Under the pieces are notes generated by a model that was not told where the DNA came from, did not search any database, and saw only the letters and a program-made list of their open reading frames with translations. Shown here in pieces: positions 24,912 through 35,395 of a DNA stretch of 64,000 bases. A program made the position numbers and the translations under genes. Source of the stretch: Dolomedes plantarius (Eukaryota > Arthropoda > Arachnida > Araneae > Dolomedidae); contig OU015491.1 of NCBI GenBank assembly GCA_907164885.2, positions 114,713,580 through 114,777,579 of the forward strand, in the 5' to 3' direction. How positions within the stretch are numbered: position 1 is the first letter of the stretch; every line of letters begins with the position of its first letter.

Positions 24912-27177
24912 GAGAGATATAGTAAGACTTTGTCCGTTTAAACAGAAGAAGCAGGAGAAAGGAAATATTTCTGCAATAACTAATTCTCGTATGGACCTAC
25001 ATTTTTCATTGACAAGCTAATTTTTGTGTGTTATTTAGTTTTTAAAATAATTGTTTTATTCCCATTCCTGCTTCACAAAATGTAAATAACACATGGCATG
25101 CTAACATTATCTAATTAAGAAATGAAATTGCTTTACGCCTTAAATCTCTAGAAAGAGATTTGAAAATATTTTAGCTTTCAAAATAAACCAAAAAAGCTCC
25201 CCCATAACTAACAACTATCTATTACCTAGAATGAAGCATAATTATCGCCCTGTGTACCTAACAGTAAATTCTCTGATGAGTGTTTCATAACATCAGTGGA
25301 TTGGTTTGGTTTGGTTTGGTTTGGTTGAGGTCGCTACGGTCATTCTTTTTTGCTAAACGAGATATAACATTAATGGAAGCACTCTAAATTGTAAAACTGT
25401 GTATTCGAGACATCCCTGTCCACGACTGTAAACTTTTAATCGTTCCAAAATTAAAATACATTTTTATTTACAGCAAAATAGTACGTAGTACTTACTATGC
25501 ATAACGTAACTTTTATATGTAATTACGTATATTCTGCAACATAAGTTTAGAAGCATATCTGAATATCCTTTGGCAGTTATGAACTATATAACTATATAAT
25601 GTTTAAAATGTCCAGTTATACACATGCTCTTTTATACCCCTTTACTCAAAGTATAATCTATTAAGATTTTGTAATAGAATTTTTCCAAATATTGACTGGA
25701 GTTCGTTGTGTTATAGATCAAAGTGATGATCTAGAACACAACGCAAAAAACTTAAGTGGGACTTCGAATTTCACGCTCTTTCGGTTTAAGAAAAGTGGTA
25801 AGCTGTTTCAACTGCAAATTAGAATACTTACAAATATTACTAACTATTCAAATAACTTTTACAAATAGATTCACTTCATTGGATATTCTGAAATTTTCTT
25901 AAATTTGTAAAGTCAATAGGCAGATTTTAGAGTGACTATTCAATATATTTTATTTCTTGAAGAGTAGGGCAACTGTGTCCTGTTGCCAATTGACTGTTAT
26001 CATGTGTACCACTCAATACTATGGAATAATGTTCTTAAGACTTATTATGTGTTATTGTTTAACACACATACTTCCACATTTGTGAATTTATCTTATATAT
26101 CTGAGATTAGCAAAAACAGAGTAAACTTCATAAGCTTTTATTCCCTGTTTTAGACACAATTTAGAAAATCTCCAGTTCTTAAGAATGGTTTGTTTCACAT
26201 TCATCGCTACTGGATGTATTTTGTAAAATTTCACTCGATTTATTGTACAATTACAGTGGAAGTCTTGCAAATAATGATTTTAAATAATATACTATTTTGA
26301 ACCCAAGATAAAATGACTAGTTCTTCTAACCTTCATAAATTATGAGTGCAAGAGCATAGCATTTAATTTTTTTTAGTATTTTTAAGCTCATTTGCCCTAT
26401 TTACTTTGCATAACACTGTTGCCTCAATATTTCTTCCTTAAATCCTTTTTGAATTCAAGTCCTCTATAACTTTAGGGACTAAGGAACACGGGTAATAAAA
26501 ATAGGATAAATGTTTCTCAACATTATTTATCTCCTCTGCAACTACATTTATTCAAATGCTAGAAGAAGCACAAATGCACATACCGAGTGAGCAAATGTTT
26601 TAAATATAACAAAAAGTCTGTGTATAAAACACATATAATTCGAAAAAAAGTTGCAGTCGAGACAGACTTTACCTTATCCTCACAAATTCAGCCGAATTTG
26701 CGTGCTAGATTTCAAAATAAATATCTGTTCTGGAGGAATCTTGTCCCTTTGATAACCACTACTTTTACCGCTCGGTTTTATAGCTACTAAAGGGAATTGG
26801 GGAAGGAGAAATACTTTTTTTTCCTAACTATCTATCCTCTGTTCGTCTTGCATGTACTGAGGCTTCTAAACTGAGTATGGTGCTTTTAAGAAAAAAAAGC
26901 AAGCTTCTCCAACCGAATAAAATGCCGTTTCTGCGTCAATAGCTTTCGGCTTGAGATGTCTATGAACCTTTAACGATAAACCTTCAGATAAAACTTGTGC
27001 GATAAAATGCTATGACTGCCATGCAAAACTCCATTTTTGAGCACGGATATTTTTCGAAAGCAGGGCTTAAGGGCCTTTCTCTGAGATTAAACGCTGGGTT
27101 TATGAAAATATTTTTAAACACTTATTGTTAAACGGGAATGAATTTACTTTTCATAAAGGTTTTTTTTTCAAAAATTA
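24906..27177. other. AT-rich intergenic DNA, no gene seen
   Basis: The only clear structure is a (TTTGG)n pentanucleotide repeat at about 25298-25326. Frames at 26088-26270 (-) and 26587-26790 (+) show no motif. Confidence 0.5.
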
Positions 27178-27678
27178 CGAAAAATTCATATTCTATAGTG
27201 ATTTCATCTAAAAGAAATTTTAAAAAAGCAATTCAGGTTATCTGATAAAATAGGATATAAAACCATTGCAGCGTAAAAACTCTTGCAGGTAAAAATTAAA
27301 TTCCTCTAGAAACATTTAATACTTCTGTTGTCGTGTTAAGCATATTTCAAGTAGCAATTTTGCATTTAGCATTCTCACAATACAAATTAAATTGAATGAA
27401 CTTGAATTGAATGAATTGAATGAATTTGAATTGTGGTTCAATTGAATCACAATTCAAATTCATTGAAATGCGAAAAATTCGAATTCTATAGTGATTTCAT
27501 CTAAAAGAAATGTAAAAAAAAACAATTAAGGTTATCTGATAAAATAGGATATATAGCCATTGGAGCATAAAAACTCCTGCAGGTAAAAATTAAATTCCTC
27601 TAGAAACATTTAATACTTCTGTTGTCGTGTTAAGCGTATTTCAAGTAACAACTTTGCATTTAGCATTCTCACAATACA
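27178..27678. repeat. Direct duplication of about 207 bp with hairpin spacer
   Basis: 27178-27384 and 27471-27678 are direct copies (both contain TTCTATAGTGATTTCATCTA and CATTTAATACTTCTGTTGTC) with about a dozen differences. The 86-bp spacer has GAATTGAATGAATT-type repeats and a perfect 17-bp inverted repeat: arms 27419-27435 and 27448-27464 around a 12-base loop. Confidence 0.9.
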
Positions 27679-28368
27679 CTCAGTAATGGGAAACATTGCG
27701 TATTATTTCTTAAAAACCTTAATTACCTAACATCCTATGCACAGTTATACCGTTTTAAGCGTGGATTTAATAATAATTATTTTTTGCCAGACCCCGAGGG
27801 AGGAAATTCACATTTTTAAAGCACTGTATTCAAGTCCAAGACACAGCAAGAGGAAAAAATAAGCACATTTTATTCTTTAGTAAAATGTGTATAATTAATT
27901 TCAAATGTTCGCGAAGATTTTTCGTTTTTATCAAAAACTTCTCATCGTACAATGCATAGATATTGTTTCCAAATCCCAGGGCTTTAATTTTAGATTGGCA
28001 AAATGTTTGTACCTTTTATATGTGTAAAGCGCGATCCAATTATCTAATAATTCCGCGAGCAATTATGTTTAAAAATCTTAATCTCATGGAAATTTGTTGT
28101 GGGAATGCAAAACTTTTATAAACTTAACTTGGAATTTAATTGCAAAAGATAATTATTTAAGAAAAGTGCTATTTATTTGGTTCATTTAAGTTTAAATACA
28201 CTTATATATACTTGATATTACATGAGAATTATTTCAGATATTTTCGTAATTTTCTCAGATCCTACATATTTTCATATTTAAATACACATTTAGATGATAT
28301 ACTATTTAATCCTATTTTGTGACAGGAATTGTTCTGTGTAATGTTTAATCACACAGAGCAATTATTTT
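27679..28368. other. Intergenic DNA, no gene seen
   Basis: AT-rich, no recognisable frame or repeat end. Confidence 0.55.
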
Positions 28369-28480
28369 GGCAAGTATTAGACCACAAAGCAAGTATTTGA
28401 CTTGCAAGTATTTGGCAAGTATTAGACTTGCAAGTATTTGGCAAGTATTAGACTTCCAAATATTTTGGCAAGTATTTTAC
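28369..28480. repeat. Minisatellite, about 26-bp unit
   Basis: About four units of a GGCAAGTATTAGACTTGCAA-type repeat, starting near 28369, 28414, 28440 and 28467. A long plus-strand frame through it is a by-product of the repeat. Confidence 0.85.
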
Positions 28481-28694
28481 CCCAATCTTTGGGTTGATTA
28501 TGCTCAATTTCTTGATTGTTTTAACGTAGGCTTACGTTCCTCCATAACGGTACCCCGGAAATCAAAATTTCAGACACTAAAACCGTCCGCAGTCGCAAGT
28601 TATAATTTTGGTAGCGCGTCAAACCCATTCTATGTCGCTTGGTCAAGCAGTAAACAGTTAAACAGAAAAATACCAAAATGCGTCAAAACTTTGG

Positions 28695-28730
<36 letters not shown>

Positions 28731-29243
28731 AGCTCGTCTGTTTGTTTGTCCGCTATAGAATCATAGACTGTTTCACCCACCGGGGCCAAATTCGGCACAG
28801 TGAATGTTTATGACCCGAGAGACTTAAGTCAGCAAAAACGAAATTTGGGGCTCAATTAGTTTATTTTAAATTAATTTTTAATGATTTTTTGTGCCGCTAA
28901 GAGGTGCGCGTACCAGCCGTGGATAAAGCCCATTCACCACAACCAGCTGGTCTAGGGTGACGGTGGGGGGTCAAATTCTAAAGCGTGGGAGGAAGAGGGA
29001 TGGGAATGACCTTTGGCCCTGGCTCCCCAGATAAACACAATTTTCCAGGCTCTGATTTGTGAAATCTGCAGATGATTTTGATTACACATATCGTTTATAT
29101 ATGACGTCACATTCGTTTTCATGCGGAAAGTGATGCAACGATTTTTTAACGTATTTTTAAACGGATGACGTTCTTAAAAAGTATAAAGAAATAAATGCAT
29201 CTGGATGTTTATCTTTAATTAACATAAAGGAGAAAAACTAATA

Positions 29244-29655
29244 ATGGCACCTAAGAAACGTGCTTTGTTTGGAAAGACTTCTGATGCGAAAAGAATACGA
29301 TTTCACGCTGATAGAAAAAGACATGCTCAAAGAAGATATCGTGCCATCAATGCTGACCAGTGGAGTTTATATGCATTTCACTATAATCCAGAATGTAATT
29401 ATGCATCTGCTAATGAAACAAGTATTGGATCAATGTCGAAAATATGTGACAGCTGTGGTGCTAAAAAGTGGTCTAGATAATTCCCAGAAATGTGTTGCAG
29501 TAATGGGAAAGTACAATTGCCTGCAATTCCAGAACTACCCAAGCCTTTGATAACATTACTCATAGGTAATACATCTGATTCAAAACATTTCTTACAAAAC
29601 ATAAAAGCTTGAGGGAAATAGGCTTCATTGGGAATCCCGGCTTACTTTGATTAAA
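29244..29655 (+). pseudogene. Helitron protein N-terminal fragment
   Basis: The frame begins MAPKKRALFGKTSDAKRI and runs to SIGSMSKICDSCGAKKWSR followed by a stop (29478-29480). Reading on in the same frame gives FPEMCCSNGKVQLPAIPELP, so the pattern C-x2-C-x2-KKW...CC..GKVQLP matches the conserved cysteine region at the N-terminus of Helitron proteins. Further stops follow near 29611. The Rep nickase and helicase domains are absent. The assignment rests on family knowledge of this N-terminal block. Confidence 0.82.
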
Positions 29656-29680
29656 TAAAGGGGATAACACATCTTACACT

Positions 29681-29693
29681 TTACCTCTTTGGT
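29681..29693. repeat. Target-site duplication, left copy
   Basis: TTACCTCTTTGGT occurs here and at 32421-32433. The two copies bound the non-LTR retrotransposon, and the flanking bases differ. Confidence 0.85.
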
Positions 29694-31921
29694 TTACACA
29701 ATAGGCACATTTAAGGTTAATAAGGCTCCTGGCCCCGACGGGATTTGTATGAATGTTATATTAGAGATTTTTGCTATCAATCCTCTTTTGTTTATAGATT
29801 TTTTTAATGATTGCCTTATTAAGGGCCTGTTCCCTGCAGAGTGGAAAACAGCTAGAGTAATCTTTCTGCCTAAGGCAGACCGTGACCCACAATGTTTTAG
29901 TTCCTATCGCCCTCTTTGTTTACTGTCCATTTTGGGTAAGGTTTTCGAAAAAATAATTGTTAACAGGTTGCAGGACTTTGTTTAGAATAACAATATTATT
30001 AGCAATTTTCAGTTTGGTTTTGTTAGAGGTAAGAGCACGCTTGATGTTCTTTCTTTTGTTATTAATAAAATTAGGGATTTCAGGTTCAGCAATCATGTAG
30101 CACTTATTTCGTTTGATATTAAAATGCTTTTAATTCTGTTAAATGGGTTGACATTTTAAATAAACTAATCACAATTAAAGCTCCTCCTTATTTGGTAAAT
30201 ATTTACTTTAGTTACTTCTCGAATAGGTTTGATTCTTTTTCCAACCAATTAATTAATTTGAAAAAGCAGTATGATATTGGTGTTCCTCAAGGTGCTATTT
30301 CCTCCCCTTTGCTTTGGAATCTTATAGTTAATGATATTTTTGAAATAGAGCTCCCTGATAAAACATTTTTAATAGCTTATGCAGATGATATTCTTTTAAT
30401 TACTGCTGATACCTCTTTCCCCGGTCTGGAAAATAAATGGAATAGTGACACCCAATCCCTTGTGGATTGGAGTTCTAATTACAGCCTAAAATTTAATCAT
30501 AAGAAAACAAACTTGCTCTATTTTATCAAAAAGGGGTGTAAGCCGGGGAAAAATCCCTTAGTCAGATTTGAGGGGGAGAAAATTAAAGTGGTTAATAGTT
30601 TTAAATATCTTGGGGTAATTTTAGATAATAACCTGACCTGGAACGAACACTTCAAAAATATCCATAATAAAACTCAAATCATTTTCAATAAGCTTAACCG
30701 TATTTCTAAGGCAACTTGGGGGTTCAGTACTGCCGTCACCAAAACAATATATAAGATCGTAATAGAAAAAATAATTTTGTATGTAGCCCCAATCTGGTGG
30801 AACGATAACGTTCGAACTGTAAACTCTAAATAAAATTTATAGGTCTGCCCTCTTGACAATAACTAAAGCTTATAGAACCTCCTCCACCGGCTCTTTAGGC
30901 GTGATCGCTGGTATCCCTCCAATTGACCTGACTGCTTCTCTAGAATCCGCTTTGTATCAGTTACAGAGTAATAATACAGTTAATATTTTTGGTATCGCTT
31001 TATCTCCCGCAGACGTTGAAAAATCCAATTGTTATGTTTCTTACAATGATACTATTTTTTCTTTTACTACTCTCAACACTCTTTCTCCCGGCGATTTTCA
31101 ATACATTTTTTATACTGATGGCTCCAAAATGAATAATAGAGTAGGCTCTGGTTTTGTTGTTTATGATTCTTTTAATAATTGTGTTCATACTGGTTCTTTT
31201 CGTCTAAATGATGACGCTTCGGTCTTTAAGGCCGATTTCTATGCCGATTTCTATTAGTAAAGCAATAGAATGGGCTTTTGTTAGCAACGTTACTTCCTTT
31301 TGTTTAGTTTCAGATTCACGCTCGGTTGTGGAGGCTTTATGCCTCTATCCCAGATTTAATTCTATAATTATTAAAATCCGCTCTTTTTTGTTTCACTTTA
31401 CCTCTTCTGACCTGGTTTTTAAACTGTGTTGGACTAGGGCTCATGTTGGGACAGCTGGCAATGAAGCTGCCGACGCGGCAGCCAAGTCAGCTGGAGAGCT
31501 AGATATAGTCGACGGTAGGGTTGGCATATCCCCCGGTAGGTGTCGGCGCTGCCTTTTTAGGCACTTGTGGTTAGCCTGGCAAGCGCGTTGGGAGTCTTTG
31601 GACATCATTAATCACACGCATTCTCTGGTCCCCAGTATTTCCGTCCATAGAAATTTTTCTGGTCATTTTCTTAGTCAGTTTATAACCGGTCACGGTAAAT
31701 TCCCTTCTTATTACCAACGTTTCCTCAACAAATTCCCGACTTGTATCTGTGGTGAGGTGAACGCCGATCCAATTCATTATATTTATAGTTGTCCTTATTT
31801 TAATGACCTCCGTCTTAGCCTTCTTCCTGTAAAATTTTGTACTGTCCCCGTACATTTGAGCTGTCAAAGGCTCTTTTTGGTTTCTTCGCTTATGTTCGCC
31901 TTAGAGTTTCTAAAATTTTGA
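29694..31921 (+). pseudogene. Reverse transcriptase - RNase H polyprotein, truncated and broken
   Basis: The order of motifs is FKVNKAPGPDG (29704), the SYRPLCLLSILGKVFEK block (about 29906), FQFGFVRGKST, VPQGAISSPLLWN (about 30282), then the catalytic YADD (30380). KYLGVILD (about 30604) marks the end of RT. RNase H follows: FYTDGSK (about 31107), SDSRSVVEAL (31312) and AHVGTAGNEAADAA (31441); the expected Glu segment near 31235 reads FKADFYADFY and is damaged. A C-x-C-x7-H-x4-C knuckle lies at about 31745-31795. Breaks include a stop at about 29983, frameshifts near 30123, at 30833-30853 and at 31210-31257. Confidence 0.88.
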
Positions 31922-32420
31922 GTCGTAAAGACTCTCCTTGGTTTTTCTGTTTATGTTGAGTTGACAGGGGTCTCTCGTATGTTTTTCAAATGTCTTCAGT
32001 TTGTTTCATCTTTTCTTTTTTATGCCTTAGTTGAGTTGGCTGGGGTCTCTCGAAGTCTGTTTGCTTTTTCTTTGGTTTCCTTCCTGTCTTTTATTATTTT
32101 TGCTTTCTCTGGTGTGCTGCTCTTAATTTGATTTTGTTAGTTAAATTACTCTGCATCATCACCGTTTAACTTTGTTGAAGTTTTTATTCATCGTAACTTC
32201 TTAATATTCCGAAAACTATCTTTTTTCACCGTGGTTCTTCCTTCGCAGTTGCTCATGTTTTTCTTTGTTGCGACCCGGGTGGCTGCACACCTTAGTTGAT
32301 ACTGCAGTTTTGGTATCTTTTTTGCTTTTGTTGCTCCACGGGTCGGACCGGGGTCCGTTAGTTTTTTATTATTGGGCGATGCCAGCTTTATTAGCAGGCC
32401 GGGGCTCAAATTTCAATATC
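29694..32420 (+). mobile_element. Non-LTR retrotransposon, 5'-truncated, RNase H-bearing
   Basis: This 2727-bp element lies inside Helitron 1, bounded by 13-bp direct repeats. It starts within the reverse transcriptase coding region, the usual result of incomplete target-primed reverse transcription. The coding region ends at 31921 and a 3' UTR of about 500 bp follows without a poly-A tail. An RNase H domain and a C-terminal CCHC-type knuckle place it in the R1/LOA/I group; the clade is not certain. Confidence 0.88.
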
Positions 32421-32433
32421 TTACCTCTTTGGT
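32421..32433. repeat. Target-site duplication, right copy
   Basis: Identical to 29681-29693 over 13 bp. The base on the left is c here and t at the other copy. Confidence 0.85.
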
Positions 32434-33399
32434 GATGTGGAAAAAAGTGCATTTTTAAGGGAAAAATAAATAATAAAGGCAAATGTAAATTATAAAACTT
32501 ATTTCTAATTAAACAGCGAATCAAACAAATATAATTAAATAGCAAATTTATTCAATTCAAACGTGTGAATCCCGCAACACGGTGTTATTAATTCTCAATA
32601 AAATCAGATGAAGGTCCGCAGGCACAAAGTTTCTTTTTTTCTTTCTTATTGTTTGTATATCATTTCAGTTGAAACGGACTAACCGCATTCTGTCTGGTCA
32701 GATGAACATGAAGAGTGGGGGGTGTACCCCAGCAATTTTTTGATGGAATGCAGGAAAAATTTTATTACTATATATCTACCCGGGCAACGCTAGGCAATAA
32801 TGCTAGTATATCTAAATATATAAAAGAGCTTGTCTGTTTGTTTGTCCGCTATAGAATCATAGACTGTTTCACCCACCGGTACCAAATTCGGCACAGTTAA
32901 TGTTTTGGACCCGAGAAACTTAAATCAGAAAAAGCGAAATTTGGGGCTCAATTAGTTTTTTTAAATTAATTTTTCAATGATTTTTGAGCCCCTAAGCGCA
33001 CCTCTTAAATGTGGATACAGCCCCTTCACCAAAACCATTCAAATTCGATACCCGGAGGAAAACGTTTCTGGGGTGGTTTGAGAGTTGGTCTGGGATTGAC
33101 GGGGGGGGATGGTGAAGTGTTTATTTTGTTTTTCTTACGTTTAGTGGAGTCGTGAGTCTAAAAACGTTGAGAACCGCTGCTTTAGACAATTTTAGACAAT
33201 GGCGTTCAAACTAATAGAACTTAATAAAATTTGGAAAAAAAAGAAAAATTAAGTTTCTTCTATGGCCAGTTTTTGGAAGCCTTCTGTTGATCTAAATATA
33301 CGAGGGTTATTCGGAAACTAAGGTCCGTTTACTTATAAAACAGAAAACATTACAGATTTTTTCAAAAAACTTTATTTTTTAAATTCCTTACATGTGTCT

Positions 33400-33657
33400 C
33401 TATTTTTCTACATAGTTTCCATATTTTTTTAAACATTTGTCATAACGTTCTACAAGCTTCTGTATGCTTAAGTCGTAGACGTCTGCCGCCTGTGAGGATA
33501 ACCAGTCTTGAACTGCTTCTTTCACCTCGTCATCTGTGGCGAATCTCTTGCCGCCGAGAAACTCTTTTAGGTGGCGGAATAAGTGAAAATCACTCGGCGA
33601 CAAGTATGGACTGTACGGTGGGTGGTCAATCTGTTCCCATCCAAAAGATCTGAACAG
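33400..33657 (-). pseudogene. Inverted duplicate of the mariner transposase C-terminus
   Basis: The minus-strand frame reads FRSFGWEQIDHPPYSPYLSP and ends KCLKKYGNYVEK, matching the last 86 residues or so of the plus-strand copy. The third catalytic Asp (SPSDFHLF) is kept. The homology stops at about 33657, near the LFRSFGW segment. Confidence 0.88.
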
Positions 33658-33668
33658 AGCTTTCAAGG

Positions 33669-34591
33669 TGAGTGGGTGAGAGCTTTCAAGGACGGACGGA
33701 AAAATGCTCATGATGAACCGCGTTCAGGTCGACCATCAGTGATCACAGATGATTTGGTCAATGCCGTGGATGAAAAGATTCGTGAAGACCGGCTATTCAC
33801 AATTTCAACTTTAGCATTGGAATTTCCGAATGTGGGTAGAACAACTTTACACAAAATCGCTTCCGAAAAGTTGAAATTTCGCAAATTGTGCACACGTTGG
33901 GTTCCCAGTCTGCTTACTGAGGAACACAAACTGAAAAGAATGGCTTGTGCACTTGATTTTTTGGATCGATATCATAAAGAAGATGATCAATTTTTAGAGA
34001 ACATTGTCACAGGGGACGATACGTGGGTTTCTCACAGAACCCCAGAGTCTAAACGTCACTCAATGGAATGGCGTCACACAACATCACCAGTCAGAGTCAA
34101 GGCCAAGCAGACAATCTCAACACAAGGTCATGGCAACCGTGTTTGGGGATAGACATGGGGTCTTGTTAGTCGAGTTTATGCAGCAAGGGACAACAATAAA
34201 TGCAGCCGCTTACTGCGCTACTCTAACTAAACTTAGACGTGCAATACAGAATAAGCGACGTGGTCTTCTGATGTCTGGAGTTTTGTTGCTGCATGACAAT
34301 GCCAGACCCCATTCTGCCATTCACACCCAAAATCTGTTCAGATCTTTTGGATGGGAACAGATTTACCATCCACCGTACAGTCCAGAGTTGTCGCCGAGTG
34401 ATTTTCACTTATTCCGCTACCTAAAAGAGTTTCTCGGCGGCAAGAGATTCGCCACAGATGACGAGGTGAAAGAAGCAGTTCAAGACTGGTTATCCTCACA
34501 GGCGGCAGACGTCTACGACTTAAGCATACAGAAGCTTGTAGAACGTTATGACAAATGTTTAAAAAAATATGGAAACTATGTAGAAAAATAG
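33669..34591 (+). pseudogene. mariner transposase (DD34D), N-terminus lost, frameshifted
   Basis: The readable part begins EWVRAFKDGRKNAHDEPRSG, the end of the first mariner HTH and its linker, and continues through WVPSLLTEEHK, the conserved WVPH-L-type motif. Catalytic residues: VTGDDTWV (about 34010), HDNARPH (about 34294) and YSPELSPSDFHLF (about 34375). A frameshift lies near 34120-34140. It ends KCLKKYGNYVEK at 34591. About 60 N-terminal residues are absent because the upstream part was replaced by the inverted 3' end. Confidence 0.9.
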
Positions 34592-35179
34592 AGACACATG
34601 TAAGGAATTTAAAAAATAAAGTTTTTTGATAAAATCTGTAATGTTTTCTGTTTTATAAGTAAACGGACCTTAGTTTCCGAATAACCCTCGTATTAATTGT
34701 TTGAGGATCATAAAATGGGAAGAAGTTTAAGAGTTCTACAGGTTTTTTCCCTTAAGTTCGCGAAACAGAGTAAACATACGATATGTATTTGAATTACTTA
34801 TTCCGTGAAATCACATAAGATAAATCTTTTAGAGTTTTGGGGGGTTTTAAGCATTGGGAGAAAAAGCTCTTTAAACAGTGAAACATAACGACACATAACT
34901 TTCATTCCGAACTATTAGCCCATTAGTTATATTAAGGCATAAGAAAATAAAATGAAATTATTTTTAAAGAATGATTGCCAGGATAGATATATAGATATAA
35001 AATTTTTCATTCTTTCCATCAAAAAAATACTGGGTATATCATTTCAGTAGAAACGCGCTAAGGCTGTCTGGCCAGATGAACATGAAGAGTGGGGGGTGCA
35101 ATCCAGTATTTTTTTGATGGAATGCATGAAAAATTTTATATCTATATATCTACCCGGGCAACGCCGGGCAATAATGCTA

Positions 35180-35180
<1 letters not shown>

Positions 35181-35240
<60 letters not shown>
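35181..35240. repeat. (TA)n microsatellite
   Basis: A TA tract between the Helitron 2 3' end and the third Tc1 element. Confidence 0.97.
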
Positions 35241-35243
<3 letters not shown>

Positions 35244-35395
35244 TCATGGACAAAAACATTAGCGCACCAAGAAGGAGTCGTCAAAATGAAGCGAAATTTT
35301 ACATACGTAATGACTACTTTGATATAAGTAAATGATAAGAAAATCAAAGTAAAAGGATAATTTATTTCAGAGAAAAAGGCAAAAGAACGGAGGAG

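Larger units (their letters stand above)
28717..32806 (+). mobile_element. Helitron 1, non-autonomous, with nested non-LTR element
   Basis: The 5' side begins within a TA tract and continues AGAGCTCGTCTGTTTGTTTG, a start shared with Helitron 2. The 3' end has a CCCGGGCAACGCTAGG segment (degraded hairpin, 32781-32796) followed by a terminal CTAG at 32803-32806 and then T, as expected for Helitrons, which insert between A and T. It carries the start of a Helitron protein at 29244. Removing the 2.74-kb non-LTR insertion leaves about 1.35 kb, so most of the Rep/helicase is missing. The exact 5' base is uncertain because of the TA tract. Confidence 0.85.
33301..34690 (+). mobile_element. mariner transposon with inverted 3' end at its 5' side
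   Basis: The left end is CGAGGGTTATTCGGAAACTA and the right end is its reverse complement, with TA on both sides (33299-33300 and 34691-34692). The homology of the ends is not limited to a short terminal repeat. 33301-33657 as a whole is an inverted, slightly diverged copy of about 34334-34690, including the C-terminal coding region. The normal 5' UTR and transposase N-terminus are missing. The element sits near the middle of Helitron 2. Confidence 0.9.
32811..35180 (+). mobile_element. Helitron 2, non-autonomous, head-to-tail with Helitron 1
   Basis: It begins TCTAAATATATAAAAGAGCT, the expected 5' TC, four bases after Helitron 1 ends. The next about 200 bases closely follow Helitron 1 (GTTTGTTTGTCCGCTATAGA and onwards). 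The 3' end has the hairpin CCCGGGCAACGCCGGG (about 35154-35169) and ends CTAG at 35177-35180. Without the mariner insertion it is about 980 bp with no coding sequence. Confidence 0.9.

Noticed and set aside
28369..28480. CRISPR-like array
   Set aside because: The units are contiguous, without unique spacers, and the genome is eukaryotic.
28367..28729. 120-residue plus-strand protein
   Set aside because: It covers a minisatellite and a TA tract and has no motif.
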